64,000 nt of DNA from DASTFY01 sp963769115 (GCA_963769115.1 CAVYKN010000020.1:310001-374000), one strand, 5' to 3'. Positions 42,526 through 51,320 are shown, numbered from the stretch's first letter. Program-made: numbers and translations. Notes: generated by a model from the sequence alone, not told the origin.

Positions 42526-43347
42526 TCAGGCCGCGGCTTGCTCGCTGGCGACCCTGGTCAGGAACTCGAGGACCACCCGGTTGAAAGTAGTTGCATGTTC
42601 AATCATGAGGCCGTGGGCGGCCCCGGAGATGACGACGAGCTCGGCGCCCGGGATCCGCTCGGCCAGCTCCTCGCTGTCGCCTCGCGGGGTGAGGATGTCC
42701 TGGTTGCCGACCACCACCAGCGTGGGCACGTCGAGCGTGGCGAGGACGTCGATCATCTCCTCGGGCGCGTCGAGGATGGCCCGGACCTGGGACGTGAAGG
42801 CGTGTGAGGGGAGGCCCATGGCGAGGGGACCGAACCAGCCCACGACGGGCCAGAACCGCCGGACCGACCGCGGCGCCATCACCCAGTGGGCGGCGCGTCG
42901 GGCCATCTCGCCCATGCCCCGTTCGTTGGCGATGGAGGCCCACTCGGTGAGCAGCTCCCGGCGCCACTGGAAGTTGCGGCAGGCCGTGCAGGCCAGGACC
43001 AGCGAGCGCACCCGCTCCGGGTGCCGCAGCGCGACGAGCTGCGCGATCGCCCCTCCCATGGACGCGCCCATGACGTGCGCGCTGTCGATCCCGGCGTCGT
43101 CGAGCACGGCGATCGCGTCGTCGGCCATCTCGTCGAGGGTGTAGCGGCCGAATGGCTTGTCGCTGCGGCCCGCCCCCCGGTTGTCCATGGCGACGGTGCG
43201 GAAGCGAGGCGAGAACGCCAGCCGTTGCAGCGTCCAGCCGGTCATGTCCGTGCCGAGGCCCTGGATCATGAGCACCGGATCGCCGCCCGGCCTGCCGACC
43301 ACCTGGTAGTGGAGACGGGTCCCGTCCTTCGCCCACGCGAACGCCAT
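42526..43347 (-). CDS. Alpha/beta-hydrolase
   Basis: 273 aa. A soluble alpha/beta-hydrolase with the oxyanion-hole region LMIQGLGTDMTGW, VAMDNRGAGRSDKPFG, the nucleophile elbow MGASMGGAIAQL (Ser near residue 97), the acid region TLVVVGNQDILTPRGDS and the catalytic His region ISGAAHGLMIEHA. It looks catalytically complete. Similar to 3-oxoadipate enol-lactonase/esterase proteins. Substrate unknown. ATG start, 25 bp after the acyltransferase-like gene, with a purine-rich Shine-Dalgarno (AAGGGGA). Confidence 0.88.
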   Translation of the reverse strand: MAFAWAKDGTRLHYQVVGRPGGDPVLMIQGLGTDMTGWTLQRLAFSPRFRTVAMDNRGAGRSDKPFGRYTLDEMADDAIAVLDDAGIDSAHVMGASMGGAIAQLVALRHPERVRSLVLACTACRNFQWRRELLTEWASIANERGMGEMARRAAHWVMAPRSVRRFWPVVGWFGPLAMGLPSHAFTSQVRAILDAPEEMIDVLATLDVPTLVVVGNQDILTPRGDSEELAERIPGAELVVISGAAHGLMIEHATTFNRVVLEFLTRVASEQAAA

Positions 43348-43372
43348 TAGAACTCAGTCCCCTTCACGTTCC

Positions 43373-44023
43373 TCAACCCGGCAGCAACCACAAGGGTGGG
43401 CTGGCCTCGTCGACCATGCGCTGGATGGCCTGGCGGATCGCGTCGGCCAGCTCGGCCGCGGCCAGTGGCCCGGGCCGGCGGGGGACGCGCAGCGGCGGGC
43501 CGACGTCCACCCGCACCCGCCGGGCCAGCGGCGGCGCGATCACCGCCACCGGCAGCACGGGGACGCCGGCGTCGAGCGCGGCCGCCAGGTAGGGGACCGG
43601 TGCCGGCCCGACCCGATGGCTGGTGGTGATGCGGGGTTGGCACCACACCGCTGGGATGTGGCCGGCGCGCAGCAGCCCGCCGATCTCGTCCGGCCGGGCC
43701 ACGACGCCGCCGAGCCGCCGCAGGGTCGGCCCGATGGGTGCGATGTCGACGATCCCCGCGAAGCGGACGTTGCGATCGGTCGCTCTTCCGATGGCGGCGG
43801 CCACCAGGAGCGGCGTCGCACCGAGCGGGCGGCGGTTGGCCACCAGGAGCGCCCCGCCGGTGGTGGGCACGTTCTCCGCGCCGCCGACGGTGATCTTCCA
43901 GCGCAGACGGGCCAACGACCGGGCCACGCCGACGAGGTCCCGGTCCATGCCCCACGGGTCGATCTCGTTGACCCCGGCCGCCTGCCGGCGGGCGAGCGTG
44001 ACCAGGTCGGCGGCGGGGCTCAC
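43373..44023 (-). CDS. PlsC-like acyltransferase homologue lacking HX4D
   Basis: 216 aa. The overall pattern of a lysophospholipid/glycerol acyltransferase is kept: WKITVGGAENVPTTGGALLVANRR, then IVDIAPIGPTLRRLGGV, LLRAGHIPAVWCQPRI and GVPVLPVAVI. Where active enzymes have NHxxxxD, this protein reads NRRPLGAT, so both catalytic His and Asp are absent. The second block (normally FPEGxR) reads WCQPRI. It may be a non-catalytic homologue or bind another ligand. GTG start overlaps the epimerase stop by 4 nt (GTGA). Confidence 0.75.
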   Translation of the reverse strand: MSPAADLVTLARRQAAGVNEIDPWGMDRDLVGVARSLARLRWKITVGGAENVPTTGGALLVANRRPLGATPLLVAAAIGRATDRNVRFAGIVDIAPIGPTLRRLGGVVARPDEIGGLLRAGHIPAVWCQPRITTSHRVGPAPVPYLAAALDAGVPVLPVAVIAPPLARRVRVDVGPPLRVPRRPGPLAAAELADAIRQAIQRMVDEASPPLWLLPG

Positions 44024-44995
44024 GCGGCCAGCTCTCCGGGCCGGAGGTGGATGACGGTGGCCCACTCGTAGAGCGCCTGGACGACCTCGCGGGTCGTGAG
44101 CCGCGGTTCGACGCCCAGGGTCTCGAGCGCCCGGCCCCCGTCGGCGGTGCGCCCGCGGTGGAGGAGCTCGTGGATGTGCTCGGGGATCGGCGCGCCGAAG
44201 GCGCTGGTGAGGAGTGCGGGCCAGCCGCCACTCCGGCCCGATGAGGGGCAGGGGCAGCCGTCCGCCGATGCGGACCGCCTGGCTGGCGGTGATGGCGCCC
44301 GGCGAGACCACGTTGACCGGGCCGTCCACCCGCCTCGCCGCGGCGGCGACGAACGCGGCGGCGGCGTCCTGGTCGTCGATGACGGAGAAGGCGGGGTCGG
44401 CCAGCAGGCTCACCGGGACGGCGGGCAGCCGGAGCAGCCGGCCGAGCGGGCTCGGGACGTGGGGGCCGATCACCGGAGCCAGGCGCAGGGCGGTGACGGG
44501 GACGTCGGCGGCCCGCCCCGCCTCACGGGCGATGCCCTCCATCTCGAGCAGCGAGCGCCCGAAGGGAGCTGTCGGATCGGGCGTCACCGACTCGTCCGGC
44601 CGGGTCGCCGCCCCCCGCCGCCGCCCGTAGACGGAGATCCCCGAGCGGACGGTGATGTGCTGGAGCGACGGGCACTCGGCCGCTGCGCCGAGGACGCCGA
44701 TCGCGGCCGTGTGGGTCCAGGCGGCGGCGTCACCGGGATGGGCGCGGGCGTTCGGCTCCCAGACCGCGATGTGGACGACGACGTGAGGATCGAAGTCGCG
44801 CACGATCTCCACCATCTTGCGGCGGTCCTTCGGCTCGATCCGGTGGAAGGCCGCCGAGCGCAGCCGGCGGCGGGGTGGGTCGATGTCCAGCCCGGAGACC
44901 TCACCCACCCAGCGCTCCTTCTCCAGCAGCGTGGCGACGAGCGAGCCCAGCTCGCTCCCCATGCCGCTGACCAGGACTCGCGTGCCGCCGTTCAC
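44020..44995 (-). CDS. NAD-dependent epimerase/dehydratase family protein (one frame change)
   Basis: About 324 aa after removing one base near 44230. An extended SDR: RVLVSGMGSELGSLVATLLE (nucleotide-binding), EVSGLDIDPPRRRLRSAAF, then VVHIAVWEPN and a Tyr-x-x-x-Lys-like position in SGISVYGRRRGAA, where Arg replaces Lys. The C-terminal part in the second frame reads FGAPIPEHIHELLHRGRTAD. The first part and neighbour order (epimerase then acyltransferase) resemble an actinobacterial pair near the mycolate/lipid genes. Substrate unknown. GTG start with TACGGT 9 nt upstream. Confidence 0.8.
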
Positions 44996-45004
44996 CGAGA
45001 CGTC

Positions 45005-45010
45005 ACCGTA
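45005..45010 (-). promoter_or_regulatory. Putative -10 for epimerase operon
   Basis: Minus-strand TACGGT, 9 nt before GTG 44995. Confidence 0.3.
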
Positions 45011-45071
45011 GCCCTTCGTTTCTTGACAGAACCTGTCGGACGCTGGTCGAGCGCTTGCTTGACGGATTCCA

Positions 45072-45990
45072 TCAAAGCTCCGCCGGGTTGATGGCCTGCA
45101 GCTCCGCCACCCACACCGGCCGGCTGGTGGTCACGGTCACGGGCGCCATGGGCCCGCCGCCGCAGCCGGGATCGCACTGCCAGCGCACGTCCCACTCCAG
45201 GCCCATCGTGAGCTGGTACGGGCCCCGCCCGGGCGCCACGTCGGACGAGTGGCGGTAGGTGTACGAGCAGTCCGTCGTCTGGGCGGTGTCCGGCCGGCCG
45301 AAGTCGTACGCCACGCCCGGCCCGTCACAGGCGACGGGGGCGTCGCCGGTACCGGGATCCCAGGTGAGGCGCTGTGGTGTCCCCACGGCGGTGACGGTGA
45401 CGATCCCCGGGATCGAGGCCTCGGCCTGCACCGGACCCCACGCGGACGGGTCGACCCAGAGCCACGTCGGCAGCTGCGTGATGAACGGGGCATCCCGCTC
45501 GCCGCTCGGGGCGGCCTGCTGGGCGAGCACCGGGAACGGGACGGCGTCCCGCGCCCGCTGACGGAGGGCGTCGATCAACGAGGCGGGCGGTCGCCCACCG
45601 ATCGGCCACCAGACGAGCACGTCCCGACCGGCGTTGGCGGGACAGTGGGCCAGCGCCCACCGGGCGTCGGGATCGTCGCCGTAGTACTGGTCGGGCGGAG
45701 GCTCGGGCGGGTCGTCGTTGCCCTGGTACGAGTACGACATGTGCCACGCCAGCAGCCCGTGGGCCGACAGCGAGCGGTACGTGCACGGATCGTGCCCCGG
45801 CCCCCGGACGAACGACTGCCCCGGCCCACCCCCCGACGGCCCACCGTCAACCCCAGCATTGACATCGATCCCTCCAGGCCCGGAGGAGGCATCGCCGCCG
45901 TGGCAGAACGGCCGCAGCCGCCAGCCGTCTGCGGCCGCCGGCTGGCCGTAACACGACGCGCGGCGTGACGATGAGCAGGACCGCCAGCAC
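45072..45990 (-). CDS. Secreted protein of unknown function (one frame change)
   Basis: About 305 aa after removing one base near 45965-45975. The start is inferred as the GTG at 45988-45990, reading LAVLLIVTPRVV, a short hydrophobic signal. After the frame change the mature protein reads CYGQPAAADGWRLRPFCHGG. Several cysteines (DPCTYRSLSAHG, ALAHCPANAG, VACDGPG, TDCSYTYRHSS, WQCDPGCGGGP) suggest an oxidised exported protein. The C-terminus resembles proteins with a Pro/Trp-rich PTWLWVDPSAW segment found in actinobacteria, of unknown role. It follows the upstream lipoprotein gene with no gap. Confidence 0.65.
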
Positions 45991-46581
45991 TCAGGCGTCG
46001 CACTGCTCGTCGCCGCCGGTGAACCAGTCCTCGACGCGCCATCCGTGCCGGTGACACGCACGACGCAGCTCGGTGATGACCGAGCGCCCATCGGTCGTGC
46101 CCGACGACGGTCCCGTCGGCGTTGAGCAGCCGACGTCTGCATCCGTGGTGCACGCGAGGACTGCCGCGTGGTCGTGCGTCGCGGAAGGTCGACTCGGTCG
46201 ATCGCGTGCTCCGGAGGTCGCCGTCGCAGTGCTTGCCCGAGTCTCGCAGCTGCCGTCGAGCGTTCTCGTCCAACCGTTGCTGCTGGAGGCCGGTGGTTGT
46301 CGCGGCGATCTCGGGGTGGGCGGGGTTCGGGCTCGCGACCGGTCGTCATCGAGCATCTGGAAGAACCGGTCGTGGAGGGCTCGGATGTCGGCTTCGTCTT
46401 GCTGTTGTGGACTGAGCGTGGTCGTCGGCGCGCTGGTCGTGCTCGGCGCGGCCGTGGTCGACGGGGTCGTGGACGGGGCGGTCACCGTCGTCGGAGGGGC
46501 GGTGTCCTCGACATCACCCGAGCATGCAGCCACTGCGAGCAGGCAACAGCCTGCGAGGGCGGCGCGCGCCACTGCACCCAT
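45991..46581 (-). CDS. Putative lipoprotein, SnoaL/DUF-type (several frame changes)
   Basis: About 196 aa. Clear signal peptide with lipobox: ARAALAGCCLLAVAACSGD (Cys about residue 21), then a Thr/Pro linker and QQQDEADIRALHDRFFQMLDDD, the first helix of a SnoaL/NTF2-like fold. The middle is best read in another frame (PNPAHPEIAATTTGLQQQRL), returning to the first frame for VLACTTDADV and the end HRHGWRVEDWFTGGDEQCDA. At least two frame changes lie between 46100 and 46350. ATG at 46581 has a good Shine-Dalgarno (AGGAGG at 46590-46595, minus strand). Function unknown. Confidence 0.6.
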   Translation of the reverse strand: MGAVARAALAGCCLLAVAACSGDVEDTAPPTTVTAPSTTPSTTAAPSTTSAPTTTLSPQQQDEADIRALHDRFFQMLDDDRSRARTPPTPRSPRQPPASSSNGWTRTLDGSCETRASTATATSGARDRPSRPSATHDHAAVLACTTDADVGCSTPTGPSSGTTDGRSVITELRRACHRHGWRVEDWFTGGDEQCDA

Positions 46582-46623
46582 CTGGTCTTCCTCCTGCCTT
46601 GTCCGCCTGCAATCGGGCGGTCC

Positions 46624-46639
46624 GGCACTAGTGAGTGCC
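46624..46639. repeat. Small inverted repeat upstream of lipoprotein gene
   Basis: GGCACT-AGTG-AGTGCC, 43 bp before the ATG at 46581. It could be an operator. Evidence is weak. Confidence 0.25.
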
Positions 46640-46748
46640 TGACGACCACCGAATCGGAAACGCCGTCGGGTCGTCGTTCCGCCGTCGCCCGCCGACGCGT
46701 GTCCGAGGCTACCGGCGGAGCCGGAGGCCCCGACCGTCAGCTCTCCCC

Positions 46749-47903
46749 TCAGGCGACCTGCAACACGGGTGGTGGTCGCTCCCTTCTCCGCTCGAGCTGC
46801 AGCCGTCCGTCGCCCTGATCGATCAGCGTGTGCGTCGTCTCCTGGCGGTGGACGAGGTGGTGATGGTGCCAGCAGAGGAGCCCGAGCCGAGCGAGATCGG
46901 TCCGCCCGCCAGACCCCCACGGATCGAGGTGGTGCACGTCGCACGCCCACGGGGGCGCGGCGCAGCCCGAGTAGCGGCAGTGACGATCCCGGTGGATGAC
47001 CGCTCGGGCCTGGGCCGGTGAGATGGAGCGGGTCGCCCGGCCGACGTCGAGGGGCTGGGAAGCGGGATCCGTGATCATGCGGACGATGGACGCGTCGCAG
47101 GCGAGGGCGCGGGCGGCGTCGCCGGTGAGGTAGGCGCCGGAGTCGAGCTGGGCCGGACGGCCGGCGCCACTGGCCAGCGCGGCGACATCGAGCGTCACGA
47201 CCACCGTGGGACGACCCTGCCGGCGGACCGGCACGTCGGCGTGGTCGAGGTAGTGACGACAGATCGCCACCAGTCCGTGAGCTCGCCGTTCGTTCCAAGG
47301 GAGCTCACGGAGACCGAGCGTTTCGGTAGCGGTGTCGATCGCCACCTTGACCCACTCGAGCCCTTCCGTGTCCAGCGTGGCCTCGAGGCGACCGCCACCA
47401 GGATGGGACGTGATGGTCACGCTCGGCTCGAGCTTGGGCGCTGACCCTTGCTCAAGCTGCCATCGGTCGACCCGGCGGGCAACGTCCTCGACCGTCATGG
47501 TCTTGGCGGCTTCCACGAGCTCGGCCTGTTGGTCGGGATCGGCGGCGCGGGCCCGGGCCAGCTCCGACGCCTTCGCGCGCGACAGGCTTCCGTCGCCCAT
47601 CGCTCGGTCGACGGCAGGCATGGCGGCGACGGTGGCGGCCAGCTCGATCTCCGTGCGGGCCCGGCCGCGGCGTTCGGCTCCCTTCCACGCCAGCCACGAC
47701 GCGGCGTCCCGTGCGCCGTCGACCCGGAACGCCTCGCGGGCCTCGACTGCCGCGAGGACGCGTAGTCGAGCGGCATCCAGGCGCGGCCACCATCCGAGGA
47801 GCGAGGTCGCCATCGTCGCGAGGGCGCGGTCGTCCAGTTCGTCGAGCGCGTCGGAGGCGCACCGCGCCACGAGGTCGTCCAAGGTCGAGGCTCCGCCGAT
47901 CAC
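46749..47903 (-). CDS. DUF222/13E12-type HNH endonuclease under SOS box
   Basis: 384 aa. N-terminal DUF222 helical domain (residues about 1-290) with the RARTEIELAATVAAM and SRAKASELARA repeats, and a C-terminal HNH nuclease: HCRYSGCAAPPWACDVHHLD, then LGLLCWHHHHLVHR, with zinc-type Cys/His and the catalytic His. The protein belongs to the actinobacterial 13E12 repeat family, some of whose members in mycobacteria are LexA-controlled. I chose GTG 47903 because the upstream in-frame ATG lies inside a LexA-box-like palindrome and promoter. Probable DNA nuclease induced by DNA damage. Confidence 0.85.
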   Translation of the reverse strand: MIGGASTLDDLVARCASDALDELDDRALATMATSLLGWWPRLDAARLRVLAAVEAREAFRVDGARDAASWLAWKGAERRGRARTEIELAATVAAMPAVDRAMGDGSLSRAKASELARARAADPDQQAELVEAAKTMTVEDVARRVDRWQLEQGSAPKLEPSVTITSHPGGGRLEATLDTEGLEWVKVAIDTATETLGLRELPWNERRAHGLVAICRHYLDHADVPVRRQGRPTVVVTLDVAALASGAGRPAQLDSGAYLTGDAARALACDASIVRMITDPASQPLDVGRATRSISPAQARAVIHRDRHCRYSGCAAPPWACDVHHLDPWGSGGRTDLARLGLLCWHHHHLVHRQETTHTLIDQGDGRLQLERRRERPPPVLQVA

Positions 47904-47912
47904 GAACCGAAC

Positions 47913-47939
47913 GCTATACGAACACCTGTTCGTAGTCAA
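47913..47939 (-). promoter_or_regulatory. Leaderless promoter of HNH gene (-35 TTGACT, -10 TATAGC)
   Basis: On the minus strand TTGACT (47939-47934) is followed after 15 nt by TATAGC (47918-47913), and 9 nt later by GTG 47903, with no Shine-Dalgarno. The palindrome at 47917-47934 fills the spacer. Confidence 0.55.
47917..47934. promoter_or_regulatory. LexA/SOS-box-like palindrome
   Basis: TACGAACA-CC-TGTTCGTA, a perfect 8-bp inverted repeat with a 2-bp centre. The core CGAAC....GTTCG fits the actinobacterial/Bacillus LexA consensus (CGAACRNRYGTTCG) at every position but one. It lies between -35 and -10 of the HNH gene. Confidence 0.75.
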
Positions 47940-47957
47940 GGGTGAAGGGCAGACAAC

Positions 47958-48827
47958 CTAACGGCCGAGGTCGAGGCCGATGTCGAAGGCGGGCGCCGAC
48001 TGGGTGATGGCGCTGGTCGACAGGAGGTCGGCCCCCGCCGCCGCGTAGGCCGGCGCCGTCGCCAGTGTGATCCCGCCCGACACCTCGACCAGTGCCCGGC
48101 CGGCCACGGCGGCCACCGCCGAAGCCACCATCGACGGCTCCATGTTGTCGCACATGATGATGGTCGCTCCCGCCGTGGCGGCCTCCTTCACCTGCTCCAG
48201 GTCCTCGCACTCGACCTCGATCGTCCGGGCCGGCCAGCGTCGCCGCGCCAGCTCCACCATCGTCGTGATCGAGAGCCCCGCTAGGTGGTTGTCCTTCACG
48301 AGGACCATGTCCGACAGCGAGCCCCGGTGGTTGACGCCGCCCCCCGCCCGCACGGCCGCCTTCTCCAGGGCGCGCAGCCCGGGCAGCGTCTTGCGCGTGT
48401 CCCACACCTGCGTCTGCGGGTTGGCCGTGGCAACGGCGTCGACCAGCCGGCGTGTCGCGGTCGCCACGCCCGAGAGGTGGCAGAGGAAGTTGAGCGCCGT
48501 GCGTTCGGCGGTGAGCACCGACGCCAGCGATCCCGCGACGACGCCGAGATGGTCGCCGGGCGCGACACGGTCGCCGTCGACCCGGAGCCACTCGACCTCG
48601 ATGCCTGGGTCGACCTGGCGGAAGGTCTCCGCCGCGCAGGCCCGCCCGGCCAGCACGCCCTCCTGCCGAGCCGTCAGCGACGCCACGACGCGCGCCGACG
48701 GCGGCAGCAACGCTGCGGTGATGTCGCCGAGCGGGCCGAGGTCCTCGGCCAGTGCCCTGCGGACGGCGTCCTCCACCGCGACGCGCGGCGGATCGTGCGG
48801 TGAGGCGTGCTGACCGTGCGAGGTCAC
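47958..48827 (-). CDS. nadC: Nicotinate-nucleotide pyrophosphorylase (quinolinate phosphoribosyltransferase)
   Basis: 289 aa. Makes nicotinate mononucleotide from quinolinate and PRPP in de novo NAD synthesis. VWDTRKTLPGLRALEKAAVR (PRPP/quinolinate binding), GGGVNHRGSLSDMVLVKDNH, and the barrel end VEVSGGITLATAPAYAAAGAD are all present. Its ATG (48827) overlaps the nadB stop by 4 nt. nadA (quinolinate synthase) is not in the window, unlike the usual nadA-nadB-nadC order. Confidence 0.96.
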   Translation of the reverse strand: MTSHGQHASPHDPPRVAVEDAVRRALAEDLGPLGDITAALLPPSARVVASLTARQEGVLAGRACAAETFRQVDPGIEVEWLRVDGDRVAPGDHLGVVAGSLASVLTAERTALNFLCHLSGVATATRRLVDAVATANPQTQVWDTRKTLPGLRALEKAAVRAGGGVNHRGSLSDMVLVKDNHLAGLSITTMVELARRRWPARTIEVECEDLEQVKEAATAGATIIMCDNMEPSMVASAVAAVAGRALVEVSGGITLATAPAYAAAGADLLSTSAITQSAPAFDIGLDLGR

Positions 48828-50455
48828 GACCGCTCGATCCCGTGGGCGACGAGCCGGACGCGCATCGCCGGGTCCGTATCAGGGAAGTCCTCACGGGTGT
48901 GGCAGCCGCGACTCTCCTCACGGGCCCGCGCGGCGGTCAGCAGCGCCCAGCCCACCGTCGCCAGGTTGCGCAGCTCCTCGCGCGGTCCGCCCGGCGGCAG
49001 TCCGTCGACCTCGGCCAGCGTCGCCGCCAGGACCTCGCCGGTCCCCGTCAACGACCGAGCGTCGCGCAGCACTCCTGCACCACGCGTCATGGCCCGCTGC
49101 AGCCGGTCCCGCCACTCCGTCGCCGACCCACCAGAGGATCCATCCGCCGACCGATCCACCGACGACCCAACAGGCGCGGGCACCGTCAGCTTCCGCCCGC
49201 CGATCTCGCCGTGACCGAGCGGGAGCTGGCCCTCGTCGATCACCGAACGCATGGCCCCCGTCGCCTCCGGCCCGCCGACGCCGCGCCCGATGGCCTCGAT
49301 GACCCTCGGCCCGAACACCATGCCCTCCAGCAGCGAGTTGCTGGCCAGACGGTTGGCGCCGTGCACACCCGTGCACGCCACCTCGCCCGCCGCCCACAGC
49401 CCGGGCAGCGACGACGCGCCGTTGAGGTCGGTGACGATGCCTCCGCAGTGGTAGTGGGCGGCCGGCGCGATGGGCAGGTAGTCAGTGGCGGGGTCGAGCC
49501 CGGCACCTCGCAGGTCGGCCGTGATCGTCGGGAAGCGCTCGTCGAAGCCCTCCAGCCCGGTGGCATCGAGGAGCATGTGGTCGGCGTCCTCCTCGAGCAT
49601 CTTGCGGGTGATGGCGCGCGCCACGACGTCCCGCGGCTGCAGCTCGTCCACGAAGCGCTTGCCGTCGAGGTCGCGGATGAGCGCGCCGTGACCGCGGAGC
49701 GCCTCGGACAGCAGCGGCCGCGGCATGCGCGGGCTGAGCAGCGCAGTCGGGTGGAACTGCATGAACTCGATGTCGGCGCAGGTGACCCCGGCCCGCAGCG
49801 CCATCGCCAAGCCGTCACCCGTCGACTGGACGGGGTTGGTGGTGGCGGCGAACAGCTGCCCGGCTCCGCCGGTGGCGAGCAGGACGTGACGGGACCGGAT
49901 CTCGTGGACGTCGCCGGCCGGTCCCATCGCCACGATGCCGACGCAGCGGCCACCGGTGACGAGCAGGTCGAGCGCGAACCACTGTTCCCAGCAGGCGACC
50001 GCCGTCGCCCGCACCTCGTCGACCAGCGCGCGTTCGATCTCGGCACCCGTCGCCGCGCCTCCCGCGTGGACGATGCGGGGCAGCGAGTGCCCACCCTCGC
50101 GGGCGAGCTGCAGCTGACCCTCGCGGTCCCGGTCGAACATCGCTCCCATGGCGATGAGCTCGTTGACGCGGCCCGGGCCCTCGTCGACGAGCGCGCGCAC
50201 GGCGTCGACGTCGCACAGCCCGTCGCCGGCCGACAGGGTGTCGGCCAGGTGGAGGTCGGTCGAGTCGGGGTCGCCCCCCAGCACGGCCGCCACGCCTCCC
50301 TGCGCCCATCGCGTGGCGGCCTGTGACAGGTCGGACTTGGTCAGCACCCCCACCCGCAGCGCCAGTTCGTCGGCGGCCCTGACCGCGGCCGAGAGCCCGG
50401 CTACACCGCTGCCCAGGACCAGCAGGTCCAGCTCGTCAGCCCCCAGCCACGTCAT
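48824..50455 (-). CDS. nadB: L-aspartate oxidase
   Basis: 543 aa, full length. A flavoprotein of the succinate dehydrogenase/fumarate reductase group that oxidises aspartate to iminoaspartate, the first step of de novo NAD synthesis. FAD motif LVLGSGVAGLSAAVRAADE is near the N-terminus. Substrate-binding regions TRWAQGGVAAVLGGDPDSTD, CADIEFMQFHPTALL and LLSEALRGHGALI are typical, and HYHCGGIVTDLNGASSLPGL follows. C-terminal helical domain complete. Start 50455, 18 bp after folK. Overlaps nadC by 4 nt. Confidence 0.95.
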   Translation of the reverse strand: MTWLGADELDLLVLGSGVAGLSAAVRAADELALRVGVLTKSDLSQAATRWAQGGVAAVLGGDPDSTDLHLADTLSAGDGLCDVDAVRALVDEGPGRVNELIAMGAMFDRDREGQLQLAREGGHSLPRIVHAGGAATGAEIERALVDEVRATAVACWEQWFALDLLVTGGRCVGIVAMGPAGDVHEIRSRHVLLATGGAGQLFAATTNPVQSTGDGLAMALRAGVTCADIEFMQFHPTALLSPRMPRPLLSEALRGHGALIRDLDGKRFVDELQPRDVVARAITRKMLEEDADHMLLDATGLEGFDERFPTITADLRGAGLDPATDYLPIAPAAHYHCGGIVTDLNGASSLPGLWAAGEVACTGVHGANRLASNSLLEGMVFGPRVIEAIGRGVGGPEATGAMRSVIDEGQLPLGHGEIGGRKLTVPAPVGSSVDRSADGSSGGSATEWRDRLQRAMTRGAGVLRDARSLTGTGEVLAATLAEVDGLPPGGPREELRNLATVGWALLTAARAREESRGCHTREDFPDTDPAMRVRLVAHGIERS

Positions 50456-50473
50456 CGTTCGCCCTCGACGATC

Positions 50474-50947
50474 TCAGCGACCCGACAGCGCATCCAGCTC
50501 GCCGAGCTGCTGGACGCCGAGATGGTCGAACCGATCCTCCCAGCCGGCTTCGACCAGGTCGGGCGCCAGATCGCGCAGCGGCGCGAGCACGAAAGGGCGT
50601 TCGGCCATGCGTGGGTGGGGCACGACGAGGCCGGGTTCGTCGACCGTCACCCCGTCCAACCACAGCACGTCGACGTCGAGCGTGCGGGGCCCCCAATGGA
50701 CCACGCGCTTGCGGCTGGCCTTCTCCTCCAGGCGGTGGCAGAGCTCGAGCAGCTCCCACGCGTCGAGGTCGGTCTCGAGTCGCACCACCATGTTGAGGTA
50801 CGGACCCTGACCGTCCGGGCCGCCGACGGGATCGGTCTCGTAGACAGGCGACACCGCGACGAGATCGGGCATCATCGCCACGGCGTCCTGCAGGTAGCGG
50901 ATCCGGTCGCCGAGGTTGGAACCGAGCGCCAGCAGCGCCCGCGTCAC
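50474..50947 (-). CDS. folK: 2-amino-4-hydroxy-6-hydroxymethyldihydropteridine pyrophosphokinase
   Basis: 157 aa. Transfers diphosphate from ATP to hydroxymethyl-dihydropterin in folate synthesis. ALLALGSNLGDRIRYL at the N-terminus, VSPVYETDPVGGPDGQGPYL in the middle, and the pterin/ATP site VHWGPRTLDVDVLWLDG followed by VPHPRMAERPFVLAPL. Start overlaps folB by 4 nt. The product is used by FolP encoded two genes upstream. Confidence 0.95.
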   Translation of the reverse strand: MTRALLALGSNLGDRIRYLQDAVAMMPDLVAVSPVYETDPVGGPDGQGPYLNMVVRLETDLDAWELLELCHRLEEKASRKRVVHWGPRTLDVDVLWLDGVTVDEPGLVVPHPRMAERPFVLAPLRDLAPDLVEAGWEDRFDHLGVQQLGELDALSGR

Positions 50948-51309
50948 GAACGCCGCCTCGTGATGGTGACCGCGCTGGTGGCGAGATCGGCCGGTATGGG
51001 GGGACGCAGCTTCCGGACGCTCACCGTCGTGCTCTCGATCCGCGCATCGGCGGCCAGCAGCTCCTGCGCGATGCGCTCAGCCACCCGTTCCAACAGGAGG
51101 TGCGGCTCGTCGGACACCACGCGCTGAGCGAGGATCGTGAGCTGCCCGTAGTCCACCGTGTCGTCGAGCGAGTCGGATGCGCCCGCAGCAGTGGTGTCCA
51201 GCTCGACGTCGAAGTCGACCTCGAACGGTTGCGGCCGCTCCTGCTCCTCGGGATTGACCCCGATGAGACCCAGAGCGCGCAGGCCCCGGATCTCGATGCG
51301 GTCCGGCAT
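50944..51309 (-). CDS. folB: Dihydroneopterin aldolase
   Basis: 121 aa. Converts dihydroneopterin to hydroxymethyl-dihydropterin and glycolaldehyde. Typical residues: RIEIRGLRALGLIGVNPEEQ (active-site Glu), DTVDYGQLTILAQRVVSDEP and HLLLERVAERIAQELL, then VRKLRPPI. Overlaps folK by 4 nt and starts 11 bp after the pseudophosphatase-like gene. Part of the folate operon. Confidence 0.95.
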   Translation of the reverse strand: MPDRIEIRGLRALGLIGVNPEEQERPQPFEVDFDVELDTTAAGASDSLDDTVDYGQLTILAQRVVSDEPHLLLERVAERIAQELLAADARIESTTVSVRKLRPPIPADLATSAVTITRRRS

Positions 51310-51320
51310 GGGGGCGCACG

